Shown here one piece after another: positions 42,126-51,678 of a stretch of DNA of 64,000 nt. Source of the DNA: Caldatribacterium sp051549785. Lineage in GTDB: Bacteria > Atribacterota > Atribacteria > Atribacterales > Caldatribacteriaceae. Both the position numbers and the translations under genes were made by a program. The stretch lies in contig NZ_CP189974.1 in the NCBI RefSeq assembly GCF_051549785.1, forward strand, positions 372,001-436,000, written 5' to 3'. How positions within the stretch are numbered: position 1 is the stretch's first letter; each line of letters opens with the position of its first letter. The notes under the pieces are model-generated. The model did not search any database. It saw only the letters and a list, made by a program, of their open reading frames with translations, and was not told the origin of the DNA.

Positions 42126-43040
42126 CTACAGCTTCGGCCGGAGCGCAAGGAGCTCCTGAATGTCCTTCCCGAGAGCCTCTTTCTCCCTCTCACTAAGAGG
42201 CTTCAGGGGTTTCCTGGGAAAGCCACCCTCAAAGCCAAAGAGGTCCATGGCCGCCTTCACACCGCTTACGCCGTACCTTCCGGAGACGAGGCTGTTGAGC
42301 CGAGCGACGAAGCGGTGGAGGGGAAGGCCACGCTCGAGGTCTTTTTGAAGCCCAAGCTCCACGAGGTCGCAGCAGAGGTCAGGGAAGACGTTGGCCAGAG
42401 ACAGCACTCCTCCGACAGCCCCCACAAGGAGGGCTGGGAAGACGAAGTCGGCAGACCCGGCGAGGACGAAGAACTCCTTCCCCTCTGAGGCAGCGATGTA
42501 GGCGTCGTAGTTCCCCTTTGAGGTGTCCTTGAGGCCGAGGATCTTGGGGTGCTCGCTCACCCGGGCGATGAGGGTGGGAGAGAGGCAGAGGTTGTTGGCC
42601 ACCGCCGGATTGTTGTAGAGGAGGACTGGTTTTCCTACTGCTTCAGCGACCTCGGTGAAGTACTCGTAGAGGGCGTCATCGGTCATTCTTCTTGCGAAGA
42701 AGGAGGGGGGCATGAGGCTCACGAAGTCCACCCCAAGACGATCAAGGTCCTGGGCGAGTTTCTTCGATTCAAAGGTGGATTCGCAGCTTGCTCCGCCAAT
42801 GAGGACCTTGTCGCCTTTCACCTCAAGGACCGCTTCGATGACTCTGAGCTTCTCTTCATACGTGAGGCTCCGGAACTCTCCATTTGTCCCCAGGGCGAAG
42901 TACCCCCGAAGCCGGGTCTTCGAGAGCTTCTCAACATTCCGTTTCAACGCCTCAAAGTCGATGGCGCCATCTCCTCTAAAGGGGGTCACGATGGGGGCAA
43001 AGACCCCGGTGAGCTTTTGTCTTGTGTTTTCAGGTTCCAT
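42126..43040 (-). CDS. DapA-superfamily aldolase or dehydratase
   Basis: The 304-residue (beta/alpha)8 protein has the Schiff-base Lys in ILGLKDTS and the catalytic Tyr in PVLLYNNP. The N-terminal GVFAPIVTPFRGDGAIDFEA and GTNGEFRSLT are typical of the dihydrodipicolinate synthase/N-acetylneuraminate lyase superfamily. In a catabolic operon with an aldehyde dehydrogenase it is more likely a keto-deoxy-sugar-acid aldolase or dehydratase than lysine-pathway DapA. The ATG at 43040 follows GGAAGGTGAG and overlaps the dehydrogenase gene by 11 bp. Last gene of the operon. Confidence 0.88.
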   Translation of the reverse strand: MEPENTRQKLTGVFAPIVTPFRGDGAIDFEALKRNVEKLSKTRLRGYFALGTNGEFRSLTYEEKLRVIEAVLEVKGDKVLIGGASCESTFESKKLAQDLDRLGVDFVSLMPPSFFARRMTDDALYEYFTEVAEAVGKPVLLYNNPAVANNLCLSPTLIARVSEHPKILGLKDTSKGNYDAYIAASEGKEFFVLAGSADFVFPALLVGAVGGVLSLANVFPDLCCDLVELGLQKDLERGLPLHRFVARLNSLVSGRYGVSGVKAAMDLFGFEGGFPRKPLKPLSEREKEALGKDIQELLALRPKL

Positions 43041-43977
43041 GGGACTCACCTTCCCTGGTGAAAAACGCGATGATTTGCTCTGCAGCCTGCACCGCCACCC
43101 GCTCCGTGCTCTCCCGTGTGAGCCCCGCAACGTGAGGCGTGAGAATGACGTTGGGGAGAGAGCAAAGCGGGTGATCCCCGGAAGGAGGTTCTTTCTCGAA
43201 AACATCGAGGGCTGCTCCGCGAATCCACCCTTCCCTCAGGGCTTCAAGGAGGGCCTCCTCATCCACTACGGCTCCCCGGGCCACGTTGATGAGGAAGGCC
43301 GTGGGCTTCATGAGCCGGAGTTCCTCCCGCCCGATGAGGTGTCTGGTGCCCTCGGTGAGGGGGACATGGAGGCTCACGAAGTCGCTTCGGGAAAGGAGCT
43401 CAGAAAGGGTGGGAACCTTCTGTGCCCCCTGGAGAACGCCCTCCGGAACAAAGGGGTCAAAGAACAGCACCTTCATCCCGAATCCCAGACTCAGGCGGGC
43501 CACCTCCTGGCCAATTGCCCCAAAGCCCACAAGACCAAGGGTTTTTCCTGAAAGCTCCAGGGCCCGGTACGTATACCGGGAACGCCACTCGCCCTCCCTG
43601 ACCTTCCGGTCGTAGAAGAAGAGGTCCTTGGCCAGGGCCAGAAGGAGCGCCAGGGTGTGCTCGGCAACAGAAGTGGTGTTCCCTCCCGGAGTATTGAACA
43701 CCGCAATGTTTCTTTGCTTTGCATACTCCACGTCGATATTATCCAGTCCCACTCCTACCCGGCAGATGACGCGGAGATTCGAAGCCCGGTCGATGACTTC
43801 TCTTGTTACCCTGAAGCTACTCCGCACAAGGAGCGCGTGGGCTTGAGGAAGGTATTCCCACACCCTTTCTTTCTCCTCGGGAGAGAACACGAGCACCTCA
43901 AAGTCCTTCTGTCCTCGAAGGAGTTCCAGGGCTTTCTCCGCAATCGGCTGAGGAAGAAGAATCGTCCATTGAGGCAT
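43030..43977 (-). CDS. D-isomer-specific 2-hydroxyacid dehydrogenase (SerA-like)
   Basis: The 315-residue enzyme has the NAD motif LGLVGFGAIGQEVARL and catalytic Arg (NVARGAVVDEEAL), Glu (DVFEKEP) and His (LTPHVAGLT). It lacks an ACT domain, so it is not a classical regulated SerA. It reduces a 2-oxoacid or oxidises a D-2-hydroxyacid in the polyol operon. It lies 14 bp downstream of the kinase gene. Confidence 0.92.
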   Translation of the reverse strand: MPQWTILLPQPIAEKALELLRGQKDFEVLVFSPEEKERVWEYLPQAHALLVRSSFRVTREVIDRASNLRVICRVGVGLDNIDVEYAKQRNIAVFNTPGGNTTSVAEHTLALLLALAKDLFFYDRKVREGEWRSRYTYRALELSGKTLGLVGFGAIGQEVARLSLGFGMKVLFFDPFVPEGVLQGAQKVPTLSELLSRSDFVSLHVPLTEGTRHLIGREELRLMKPTAFLINVARGAVVDEEALLEALREGWIRGAALDVFEKEPPSGDHPLCSLPNVILTPHVAGLTRESTERVAVQAAEQIIAFFTREGESHGT

Positions 43978-43991
43978 GGCACACCCTCCGC

Positions 43992-45542
43992 TTACGTCTG
44001 GAAGCTGCTAATGGTTCTAAAGGTCTCCCTGAGCACCCCGTAGAGGTGCTGGTAAACCCTGAAGAACTCTCCATAGAGCCTGGCCTGTTCCGGGTTGGGG
44101 AAGGTTCGTTCCGTAACCTCGAGCTTCCCTACCGCCTCTTCCATCGAAGACCAGAGGCCAATCCCGACTCCCGCAAGGAGGGCTGCACCGTAGCTCCCTC
44201 CTTCCTCTCCGTAGGCAACGGTAATAACCTCGGAGTTGAAGATATCGGCGTGGAGCTTCTGGAAGAGCCTGCTCTTTGCTCCACCCCCTGAGATTCGTAC
44301 CTGGGAGACCGAAAGCCCCAGGTCCTCCATAAGGGCGAAGACATCCCGGAGGCTGAAAACAATCCCTTCAAAGACGCTGCGGACAATGTCATTCCGGGTA
44401 TGGTGGAGACCAAAGCCAATGAGGACGCCCCGGGCAAAGGGATCCGCATGGGGGCAACGTTCCCCGATGAGGTAGGGCAGAAAGAGGATGCCCCTTGCCA
44501 GAGGAGCACTGAGCTCAGCCTCCCGGCTCAGGAGGTCATAGGAGGACTCGCCGATGAGGCGGGCAAGCTCCCGCTCCAGCCCTCCAAAGGTGTTCCTGAA
44601 CCAGCTCAGGGACCCTCCTGCAGCAAGCGTTGTTCCATAGACAATCCAGCCTCCAGGAATGGCGTTGCAGAAAAACTGCAGAGTGTTCCCCGGGTTCTCG
44701 TAGAACCGATCCAGAGACATGCCCACAATACCTGCTGTCCCCAAGGTGATGCTGATGGTTCCAGGACGAACGGCACCAACTCCCACTGTCTGAACAACGG
44801 CATCTCCTCCTCCACCCACAACGGGAACTCCCGGACGCACACCCACTTCCTGAGCCACCGCAGGAAGCACTGAGCCTGTAATTTCCGGGGATTCGAAGAC
44901 TTCAGGGAAAAGGCCAAAAGCGACCCCAAGTTCCCTGATGAGGTCTTTCGCCCAGGTCCGCTCTCGCACAGAGAAGAGTCCGGTTCCAGAGGCATCGCTC
45001 ACATCTGTTGCGTACTTTCCCGTAAGCCTCAAGCGGATGTAGTCTTTGGGGCAGAGGAATTTCTCCGCCTTTTTAAAGACTTCGGGCTCGTTTTCCCGAA
45101 CCCAGAGGATTTTCCCTCCCGTGTATCCCGGGAGCATGGGGTTATTCGTGATTTTGATGAACTCCCGTTCCCCACCCACCATTTCGTGGATTTTTGCACA
45201 ATATGGGGCACTCCTCTGGTCGTTCCACATGATGCAGGGACGGAGGACATTCCCCGCTCCATCAAGGAGCACAAGCCCATGCATCTGCCCGGTAAGGCCT
45301 ATACCTTCAACGGTGTAGCCCTTTTCTTCAACATCCCGGGAGACTTCCAAAAGCGTCGCTTTTGCCGCTCCCCACCAGTCCGAAGGATCCTGCTCTGACC
45401 AGCCTGGGAAGGGGTTGTACACCGGGTACTCCCGAGTGGCCCTCGAGAGTACCCGTCCCTCTTCGTCAACCGCAAGGGTCTTGCAGCTTGACGTTCCGAT
45501 GTCGATCCCCACCACGCAGGGCTTTTTCTCTGCCAAGCTCAT
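43992..45542 (-). CDS. xylB: FGGY-family carbohydrate kinase, xylulokinase-like
   Basis: The 516-residue kinase starts VVGIDIGTSSCKTLAVDEEG and has LTGQMHGLVLLD, GGGGDAVVQTVGVGAVRPGT and RISGGGAKSRLF, closest in pattern to xylulokinases (GQMHG). It should phosphorylate a keto-sugar or polyol with ATP. In the operon it follows the aldehyde dehydrogenase by 8 bp. D-xylulose is the most likely substrate, which fits a transaldolase at the operon start. Confidence 0.9.
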   Translation of the reverse strand: MSLAEKKPCVVGIDIGTSSCKTLAVDEEGRVLSRATREYPVYNPFPGWSEQDPSDWWGAAKATLLEVSRDVEEKGYTVEGIGLTGQMHGLVLLDGAGNVLRPCIMWNDQRSAPYCAKIHEMVGGEREFIKITNNPMLPGYTGGKILWVRENEPEVFKKAEKFLCPKDYIRLRLTGKYATDVSDASGTGLFSVRERTWAKDLIRELGVAFGLFPEVFESPEITGSVLPAVAQEVGVRPGVPVVGGGGDAVVQTVGVGAVRPGTISITLGTAGIVGMSLDRFYENPGNTLQFFCNAIPGGWIVYGTTLAAGGSLSWFRNTFGGLERELARLIGESSYDLLSREAELSAPLARGILFLPYLIGERCPHADPFARGVLIGFGLHHTRNDIVRSVFEGIVFSLRDVFALMEDLGLSVSQVRISGGGAKSRLFQKLHADIFNSEVITVAYGEEGGSYGAALLAGVGIGLWSSMEEAVGKLEVTERTFPNPEQARLYGEFFRVYQHLYGVLRETFRTISSFQT

Positions 45543-45550
45543 TCCTCCCT

Positions 45551-47002
45551 TCAGCCGGCAAACTCCACCTTGATGTGCTTCATTTCAAGGTATGAAAGGA
45601 TACCCTCCGGACCGAGATCGGTGCCAAAGCCACTTTCTTTCCACCCGGTGTACGGAGCGTAAATGGTGGCAACATCGACGTTGTTGAGGCCAATGTTCCC
45701 GCACTCAAGGCCAAGGCAGATACGGCGTGCTCTCTCAAGGCTTGAAGTGTACACGTATGCGGCAAGGCCATAGCGGGTCGCATTCGACCAGGCGATGGCC
45801 TCCTCAAGGCTCTCGAAGGGCATAATGCCCACCGCCGGGCCGAAGGTCTCCTCTGTCATGATGAGCATATCGTGGGTAACATCGACGACCACCGTGGGTT
45901 CGAAGAAGTATCCCTTTGCGTACTGCTCTCCTTCCGGTTTCTTTCCGCCGCAGAGGACCCTTGCGCCCTTCCGAACCGCGTCCTCAATGTGCTCCTTGAC
46001 CTTCTCCAGAGCCTCAAGGCTCACCATCGGGCCAAGGTCCACATCAGGATCCGTGAGGCCGTTGCCAATACGGAGCTTCCGGGTTTCGGCAACGAACTTC
46101 TCCACGAAGGTCTCATAGATTGGTTTCTCCACGTAAATGCGGTTCACAGAGTTGCAGACCTGCCCCATATTCCGGAAGGACCGTCGTACCCCGCCTTTCA
46201 CAGCCTTCTCAAGGTCGGCATCGGCGCAGACAATAAGCGGCGACTGTCCCCCAAGCTCGAGAGACACCCGTTTGACTCCAAAAGCGCAGTACTCCATGAC
46301 CTTCTTTCCCGCTTCAGTGGACCCGGTAAAACTCACCTTCCGGACAAGGGGGTGGAGGATGAGGCTTTTGCCAACGACCGACCCTGCTCCGGTGACACCA
46401 TTCACCGCACCCTCAGGAAGACCGGCATCAAGGAAACAGGCCAGAAATTTGAGTGGTGAGAGCGGGGCTTCTGAGGGGGGTTTAGCCACCACCGTACATC
46501 CTGCCGCCAGCGCTGCGGCAACCTTCCAGGCAAGGAGCTGTACCGGGTAATTCCAGGGGGTAATGGCGGCCACAACGCCAATGGGTTGGCGAATGACGAT
46601 GCTCTGGAGGTTCGCCTTATCAAGAGGAATGATTTCCCCAAAAACCCGCTTTCCTGCTTCGGCAAAGTACCGCAGAACTTCAGCAGAGCCTTTAACCTCG
46701 CTGACCGCCTCCTTCAGGGGCTTTCCCTCTTCAGCAGTGAGGATACGACCGATCTCCTCTGCCCGTTCCTCGACAAGCTGAGCAGCTTTATGGAGGAAAC
46801 GAGCTCGTTCAAAGGGGCTGCATTGCGACCATTGTTCGAAAGCCTTCCAGGCCGCCTGGACTGCTTCATCGACCTGCTCCTCTGAAGCCGCCGGAACCCG
46901 GGCGATGACTTCTTCTGTTGCCGGGTTGATGACGTCAATGTACTTCCCCGTACCGCTTTCGGTCACGAACTTCCCGCCGATAATCATCCCCTGAACTTCC
47001 AT
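45551..47002 (-). CDS. NAD(P)-dependent aldehyde dehydrogenase
   Basis: The 483-residue enzyme has VAAITPWNYP, FTGSTEAGKKV, VSLELGGQSP (general-base Glu) and the catalytic Cys in GQVCNSVNR. It resembles succinate- or ketoglutarate-semialdehyde and glycolaldehyde/lactaldehyde dehydrogenases. Together with the DapA-type enzyme it could form the dehydratase plus semialdehyde-dehydrogenase step known from sugar-acid pathways. The ATG at 47002 follows GGGGGGAGCGTGAAGTG and lies 4 bp after the cupin gene. Confidence 0.93.
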   Translation of the reverse strand: MEVQGMIIGGKFVTESGTGKYIDVINPATEEVIARVPAASEEQVDEAVQAAWKAFEQWSQCSPFERARFLHKAAQLVEERAEEIGRILTAEEGKPLKEAVSEVKGSAEVLRYFAEAGKRVFGEIIPLDKANLQSIVIRQPIGVVAAITPWNYPVQLLAWKVAAALAAGCTVVAKPPSEAPLSPLKFLACFLDAGLPEGAVNGVTGAGSVVGKSLILHPLVRKVSFTGSTEAGKKVMEYCAFGVKRVSLELGGQSPLIVCADADLEKAVKGGVRRSFRNMGQVCNSVNRIYVEKPIYETFVEKFVAETRKLRIGNGLTDPDVDLGPMVSLEALEKVKEHIEDAVRKGARVLCGGKKPEGEQYAKGYFFEPTVVVDVTHDMLIMTEETFGPAVGIMPFESLEEAIAWSNATRYGLAAYVYTSSLERARRICLGLECGNIGLNNVDVATIYAPYTGWKESGFGTDLGPEGILSYLEMKHIKVEFAG

Positions 47003-47006
47003 CACT

Positions 47007-47396
47007 TCACGCTCCCCCCTGCTTGACCTTTCCGGTAACCCAGAGAATGACAAGAGGAAGAATACCGGTATTGTACGTCACGTGGTACTTCCCGGGCTCC
47101 ACGTAGAAGGCGTCCCCTTCTTGAATGGGGAACCGCTCGTCCCCAATGACCATCTCCCCTCGACCGCTGAGGACAAAGTACACCTCCTCCTCGTCCGGGT
47201 GGGCGTGTCCCGTGGTTTTGCCATCAGGGTACACAATGGTGTACCCGAGCTTCAGGACCTTCGAAGGCGAGGTTTCCGGATCGATGAGCCAGTAGGTATC
47301 CCGAAGCGTTTCGCCTTTCTTGGCCTTCGCAAAGTACCGGAACGACCGTTCACAGGTGTCCGGGGCTACTTCGTTGATGTTGACGATGTAGGCCAT
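47007..47396 (-). CDS. Cupin-domain protein, possible sugar isomerase or binding protein
   Basis: The 129-residue single-domain cupin has metal ligands in GHAHPDEEEVYFVLSGRGEM and GKYHVTY. Small cupins of this kind in sugar operons may be isomerases/epimerases or sensors. The ATG at 47396 follows GGGAGGTGACGTTCCAC. It lies between the ABC ATPase and aldehyde dehydrogenase genes. Confidence 0.85.
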   Translation of the reverse strand: MAYIVNINEVAPDTCERSFRYFAKAKKGETLRDTYWLIDPETSPSKVLKLGYTIVYPDGKTTGHAHPDEEEVYFVLSGRGEMVIGDERFPIQEGDAFYVEPGKYHVTYNTGILPLVILWVTGKVKQGGA

Positions 47397-47419
47397 GTGG
47401 AACGTCACCTCCCAAGTTC

Positions 47420-48514
47420 TCAGAGAATCAGATTCTCTTCCTCAAAAACCCGAATGACCGCAGGGGCAAAATAGAGCCATACGGTATCCCCCTCAGCGTA
47501 CCGCTCTCTGGCAGGAACCACTGCCTTAGCGTCGGTTTGCATACTGTCCTCAAGGCGAACCGTAAGCACCGTCTTATCTCCCTGGAACTCAATGACCTTG
47601 ACCACTCCGGCAACGGTGTTCTCCCTTTGCCGTTCGCGGAAGACTGCAACGTGCTGAGGTCGAACTCCAAGCGTCACTTCCACTCCGACGTATTTTGGGT
47701 CCAGATTGCCCTCAAGGGTAAAAACCCTCTTTCCTTCGTCGGTCAAGATGGCCACAGTGCGTTCACCCTCCACCATCGCCGGGATGAAGTTCATGGTGGG
47801 TTCCCCGATGAAGTACGCCACGAATTTGTTTGCAGGACGGTTCCAGACTTCCTCCACCGTTCCTATCTGCTGCAACTTCCCTTCGTTGATAATGAGGAGA
47901 CGATCGCATAGCGCAATGGCTTCCGCCTGGTCGTGAGTAACGTAGATGGTGGTCAACCCAAGCTCGTCGTGGAGATGACGAATCCGGGCCCGAATCTCAT
48001 GACGAACTCGCTGGTCCATGTGCGAGAGAGGCTCATCAAGAAGCGTCACGTTAGGTTTCCGCACCAGGGCTCTCGCCAGGGACACCCGCTGCTGAATACC
48101 GCCGGCCAGAGATCCGGGGTACTTTTTGAGGTACGGGGTGAGCTCGAGGAGTTCGGCGATGAACTTCACCCGCTTATCCACCTCAGACCCCTTCATGCCT
48201 CTTGCTCTCAATGGAAAAGCGATGTTCTCGTAGACATTTAAACGGTAGTACAGGGCATAAGACTCAAAAGCCAGCGCAACGTTTCGCTCGGCTGGTCCAA
48301 GGTGGTTGACCACTTTTCCGTCGAAGAGAATCTCTCCCCTGGTGATGTCTTCAAGTCCTGCAAGCATCCTGAGGGTTGAGCTCTTCCCACCACCTGAGGG
48401 ACCAAGAATGGCCAAGAATTCCTTATCATTGCAGGTAAACGTGAGATCCTGCACTGCGATGACATTCCCTCGAGGGTATATTTTCCACACATGGTGGACA
48501 TCAATCCTGCTCAT
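47420..48514 (-). CDS. Sugar/polyol ABC transporter ATPase (MalK/UgpC type), first of two
   Basis: The 364-residue ATPase has Walker A GPSGGGKSS, Walker B VTLLDEPLSHMD, H-loop YVTHD and a C-terminal OB-type regulatory domain. The signature is LAGGIQQRVSLARAL rather than LSGGQ, and the Q-loop reads AFESYALYY with Glu in place of Gln. The family normally forms homodimers, but a second distinct ATPase gene directly upstream (4-bp overlap) suggests a heterodimer, as in GlpS/GlpT glycerol importers. Confidence 0.93.
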   Translation of the reverse strand: MSRIDVHHVWKIYPRGNVIAVQDLTFTCNDKEFLAILGPSGGGKSSTLRMLAGLEDITRGEILFDGKVVNHLGPAERNVALAFESYALYYRLNVYENIAFPLRARGMKGSEVDKRVKFIAELLELTPYLKKYPGSLAGGIQQRVSLARALVRKPNVTLLDEPLSHMDQRVRHEIRARIRHLHDELGLTTIYVTHDQAEAIALCDRLLIINEGKLQQIGTVEEVWNRPANKFVAYFIGEPTMNFIPAMVEGERTVAILTDEGKRVFTLEGNLDPKYVGVEVTLGVRPQHVAVFRERQRENTVAGVVKVIEFQGDKTVLTVRLEDSMQTDAKAVVPARERYAEGDTVWLYFAPAVIRVFEEENLIL

Positions 48515-49650
48515 TGCTCCGAGCTCCCTTCCTTTGCGACTTCCACCGTCTTCCCGTAGAAGAACACCCACTGAGGGTCAAAGTCGAGCCAGACCTCTTC
48601 TCCTCTCCCGTACTTGCAGAACCCTACGGTCCGAACGTACAGGAAGGTGTTATCCCTGAGTCTGAAGGTCACGACACTGCTTTCGCTTTCGTGGATGACA
48701 GCATACACCGGAAGTCGAAAGGCGTTTTCCGAGGATTTCTCTCCTCCGAGGCGAACGTGCTCCGGTCGGATGCCAAGACGCACGACCTTTCTGCCATTCT
48801 CGTTCCAGGATGCATTCTGAGCCTGCTCCGCAAGACGTCCCTCAAGCCGCAGGGTGAAATCTTCTCCCTTGCGGAAAAAGAGCATCCCGCTTTCTGCGAC
48901 AATCTCCCCATCGATGAGGTTCATAGGAGGGTCTCCCACAAGCCTCCCCACAAAGTCCGTCCTGGGATAATAGTAGATTTCCTCAGGGGTCCCCTCCTGC
49001 TCCACAAGACCCCGACGCAAAATCACCATCCGGTCAGAGAGCGCCAGGGCTTCCCGGAAATCGTGGGTGACGTAGATAATGGTGCTCCCGTACCGCTGGG
49101 CAAATTCTTTGAGGAGGGTCTGCGTCGAGAACTTGAGCTTGGCGTCAAGGTGCGCAATGGGTTCGTCAAGGAGGTACACTTCGGCTTTCCGCACCAGAGC
49201 TCTTGCCAGGGACACCCGTTGCTTCTGTCCTCCGCTCAGGTTCTGAGGGAGACGGTCAAGGAGCCTGTCAATCCCAAGGAACGCAGCGATTTCTTCCACC
49301 CGTTTTCTTTCTTCCTCGGGGGTGAGTTTCAGCCGCCACCTTGGAGCTCTCAGGGGAAAGGCGATATTCTCATAAACCGTCATGTGAGGGTAGAGGTTAT
49401 AGGTTTCAAAAGCCATGGAGACGTTACGCTCCTGTGGGGGAAGGTCGTTGACCACCTGGCCGTTGAAGTAAATTTTCCCCGAAGTCACCGATTCTATCCC
49501 GGCAATCATTTTGAGGATGGTGGTTTTCCCTGCGCCAGTGGGACCCAGAATCGAGAAGAACTCTCCCTCCCGACAGGTGAAACTCACCCCCCGAACGGCC
49601 ATCTTCTTCCCGTACGTCTTCACAACGTTTTCCAGCCGGACCTCCGCCAT
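48511..49650 (-). CDS. Sugar/polyol ABC transporter ATPase (MalK/UgpC type), second of two
   Basis: The 379-residue protein has Walker A GPTGAGKTT, signature LSGGQKQRVSLARAL, Walker B VYLLDEPIAHLD, H-loop YVTHD and a C-terminal TOBE-like domain. The Q-loop again has Glu (AFETYNLYPHM). It overlaps the other ATPase gene by 4 bp and lies 3 bp after the small membrane-protein gene. Confidence 0.93.
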   Translation of the reverse strand: MAEVRLENVVKTYGKKMAVRGVSFTCREGEFFSILGPTGAGKTTILKMIAGIESVTSGKIYFNGQVVNDLPPQERNVSMAFETYNLYPHMTVYENIAFPLRAPRWRLKLTPEEERKRVEEIAAFLGIDRLLDRLPQNLSGGQKQRVSLARALVRKAEVYLLDEPIAHLDAKLKFSTQTLLKEFAQRYGSTIIYVTHDFREALALSDRMVILRRGLVEQEGTPEEIYYYPRTDFVGRLVGDPPMNLIDGEIVAESGMLFFRKGEDFTLRLEGRLAEQAQNASWNENGRKVVRLGIRPEHVRLGGEKSSENAFRLPVYAVIHESESSVVTFRLRDNTFLYVRTVGFCKYGRGEEVWLDFDPQWVFFYGKTVEVAKEGSSEQ

Positions 49651-49653
49651 GGG

Positions 49654-49884
49654 TCATTCCTCTCCTTCCTCTTCCTCCTCTTCCCTGGGACGTGGACCGT
49701 ACTTGAGGAGGACGAGGGCAAAGACTGTGGCGACAATCGTTCCCACCCAGAGGGGTACAAACCTTTCCACGAACTTGATCCACAAGAGGTTCACGAAAAT
49801 CCAGGACAGGATGGACCAGAAAATCCAGTCTCCAGTTGTCATTTGGGGAAGCATCATTCTCACCCAGCCTCTCGTAAAGAGCAC
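49654..49884 (-). CDS. Small membrane protein, DUF2160-like
   Basis: The 76-residue protein has two hydrophobic helices (about 20-40 and 45-60) and an acidic tail (EEEEEEGEE). Its position between permease and ATPase genes and its pattern match the DUF2160 small subunit of rhizobial-type glycerol ABC transporters (glpSTPQV). It starts with GTG at 49884. An ATG nine codons later is an alternative. A structural or assembly role in the transporter is inferred. Confidence 0.7.
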   Translation of the reverse strand: MLFTRGWVRMMLPQMTTGDWIFWSILSWIFVNLLWIKFVERFVPLWVGTIVATVFALVLLKYGPRPREEEEEEGEE

Positions 49885-49888
49885 TGCC

Positions 49889-50710
49889 TCAACCCTTCAC
49901 CGCACCAAAGGTCAGGCCACGGATGATGTACCGCTGCATGAACCACGCGGCAACAAGGGTTGGGAGGATCACAATAGCCGCTCCTGCAGCCATGGGACCA
50001 TATTGCACCTCAATAGAACCCCAGAATGAGGAAATGAGCACCGTTACCGGCCGCGCCGCTACACGGGTGAAGAGGAAACTGAAAAGGAACTCGTTCCAGG
50101 ACCATACAAGGCAAAAGACCGCGGTCACAGCAAGCCCAGGACGCACAAGGGGAAGGACAATCTTCCGGAAAATATCAACGCGACTGTACCCATCAACCAT
50201 GGCCGCCTGCTCAAGCTCTTCGGGAATCTCCTTAAAGAACCCGTAGAGGAGGAAGGTGGCGAAGGAGGTGTTGAAGTAAATGTGGAGTAGAGCCAGACCA
50301 AAACGGGTATCAAGCAGCCCAAGATTCCGGTACATGACGAAGAAAGGAATGGCCGCCACCACCCCGGGGAACATTCTCGTGGAAATGGTGGTGAAGAGGA
50401 GGTGGCCCTTCCCCGTGTTCCAGCGGGCAAAACTGTAAGCCGCCAGAGAAGAAATGACCATCACCACCACAGTGCTTGAGACACTGATGATGACCGTGTT
50501 CAGGAAATTGTCCCAGAAGGGGAATTCCCGGAAGAGTCGGTTGAAATTCTCCATGGTGGGCTTGAAGAAAACGAGCTTCCTCGCCTCAGTGGTGAAGATG
50601 TCGTTTGGCGACTTAAAAGCCGTAAGGTATATCCAGGCAAGGGGTGCCACGATGACAAAGAGGACGAAAGCCGTAACCAGCCAGAACACCACTTTTCCAA
50701 GCGTACCCAT
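49889..50710 (-). CDS. Sugar/polyol ABC permease (MalG/UgpE type)
   Basis: The 273-residue protein has six helices and the EAA loop ELEQAAMVDGYSRVDIFRKI VLPL region that contacts the ATPase. It pairs with the permease encoded 18 bp upstream. ATG at 50710 follows GGTGGAGTGTCAA. Confidence 0.94.
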   Translation of the reverse strand: MGTLGKVVFWLVTAFVLFVIVAPLAWIYLTAFKSPNDIFTTEARKLVFFKPTMENFNRLFREFPFWDNFLNTVIISVSSTVVVMVISSLAAYSFARWNTGKGHLLFTTISTRMFPGVVAAIPFFVMYRNLGLLDTRFGLALLHIYFNTSFATFLLYGFFKEIPEELEQAAMVDGYSRVDIFRKIVLPLVRPGLAVTAVFCLVWSWNEFLFSFLFTRVAARPVTVLISSFWGSIEVQYGPMAAGAAIVILPTLVAAWFMQRYIIRGLTFGAVKG

Positions 50711-50728
50711 TTGACACTCCACCTTCTT

Positions 50729-51661
50729 TCAGCGTGTGCCCCCAAGGGCTTTCATAAGCATCTTGAACATGATGGCGCACACCGCAATGGTGAGCACAAG
50801 CGAAAAGATGGCCATTGTTGAACCATACCCGATATCGAAGTACACGAAAGCCGTCCGGTACACAATCCAGTCAAGGAGTTCCGTCTGTACTCCTCCCCGG
50901 GTCGTCCCATAGAGAGGGTCAAAAAGCCGAATCAGCCACATGGTTCGCAGAACAACGATAATCATAATCAGGGGGCTCAGCATCGGCAGGGTCAGGCGAC
51001 GGAAAGTGTACCAGGGTGAAGCTCCATCCACTTTTGCTGCCTCGAAAACATCTCTGGGAAGGCTGCGCAACCCGGCAACGAGGACGAAAGTCGAAAAGGG
51101 GAACCACTGCCAGATGGTGATAAAACAGATCGTGTATAAGGCCCGTTGTGGAGACCACCAGTAGACCTTGTTCAACCCGAGGGCCTGCAGGACGAGGTTC
51201 ACGGCCCCAAAATCGTACTCAAACATAAAGTTCCAGAGGAGCGAAAGAATCAGCGGGGCAACAAGAAGCGGCAGAAGGGCAAGACCACGGACAATATTTT
51301 CACCAGGGAATTCCCGGCTCCACAAAAGGGCAAGACCAAGACCAATGAGGAGTTCGCACGATACACAGATCACGAGGACCTTCAGGGTTCTGTATAGGGC
51401 CTCGAGAAATGCTTTGTCATTCAGGAGCTGCCGGTAATTCTGGGCACCAACGTAAATCGCTTCCCCCCGCATCCCCCACTGGTGAAACGAGTAGTACGCA
51501 CAGTAGAGCAGGGGATAGAGCATAAAGATGGCTAGCACCACAAGGAGGGGAATGAGCAGGGTCCACTTGAAGTACTTTTCACTGGTGAGCACTTCCCAGA
51601 TTGTTGGTTTCCTCGCCACCGCATATCCTGCCTGGACTTCAGAAAAAGCCTCTGTCCTCAT
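50729..51661 (-). CDS. Sugar/polyol ABC permease (MalF/UgpA type)
   Basis: The 310-residue protein has six helices and an EAA loop (DVFEAAKVDGASPWYTFRRL). It forms the membrane channel with the MalG-type protein. It is separated from the binding-protein gene by a strong hairpin, which usually lowers permease expression relative to the binding protein. Confidence 0.94.
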   Translation of the reverse strand: MRTEAFSEVQAGYAVARKPTIWEVLTSEKYFKWTLLIPLLVVLAIFMLYPLLYCAYYSFHQWGMRGEAIYVGAQNYRQLLNDKAFLEALYRTLKVLVICVSCELLIGLGLALLWSREFPGENIVRGLALLPLLVAPLILSLLWNFMFEYDFGAVNLVLQALGLNKVYWWSPQRALYTICFITIWQWFPFSTFVLVAGLRSLPRDVFEAAKVDGASPWYTFRRLTLPMLSPLIMIIVVLRTMWLIRLFDPLYGTTRGGVQTELLDWIVYRTAFVYFDIGYGSTMAIFSLVLTIAVCAIMFKMLMKALGGTR

Positions 51662-51678
51662 CCGTCTCCCTCCGCAAA

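Noticed and set aside
42126..43040. Lysine-pathway dihydrodipicolinate synthase
   Set aside because: Active-site residues are superfamily-wide and the catabolic operon context points to a sugar-acid enzyme instead.
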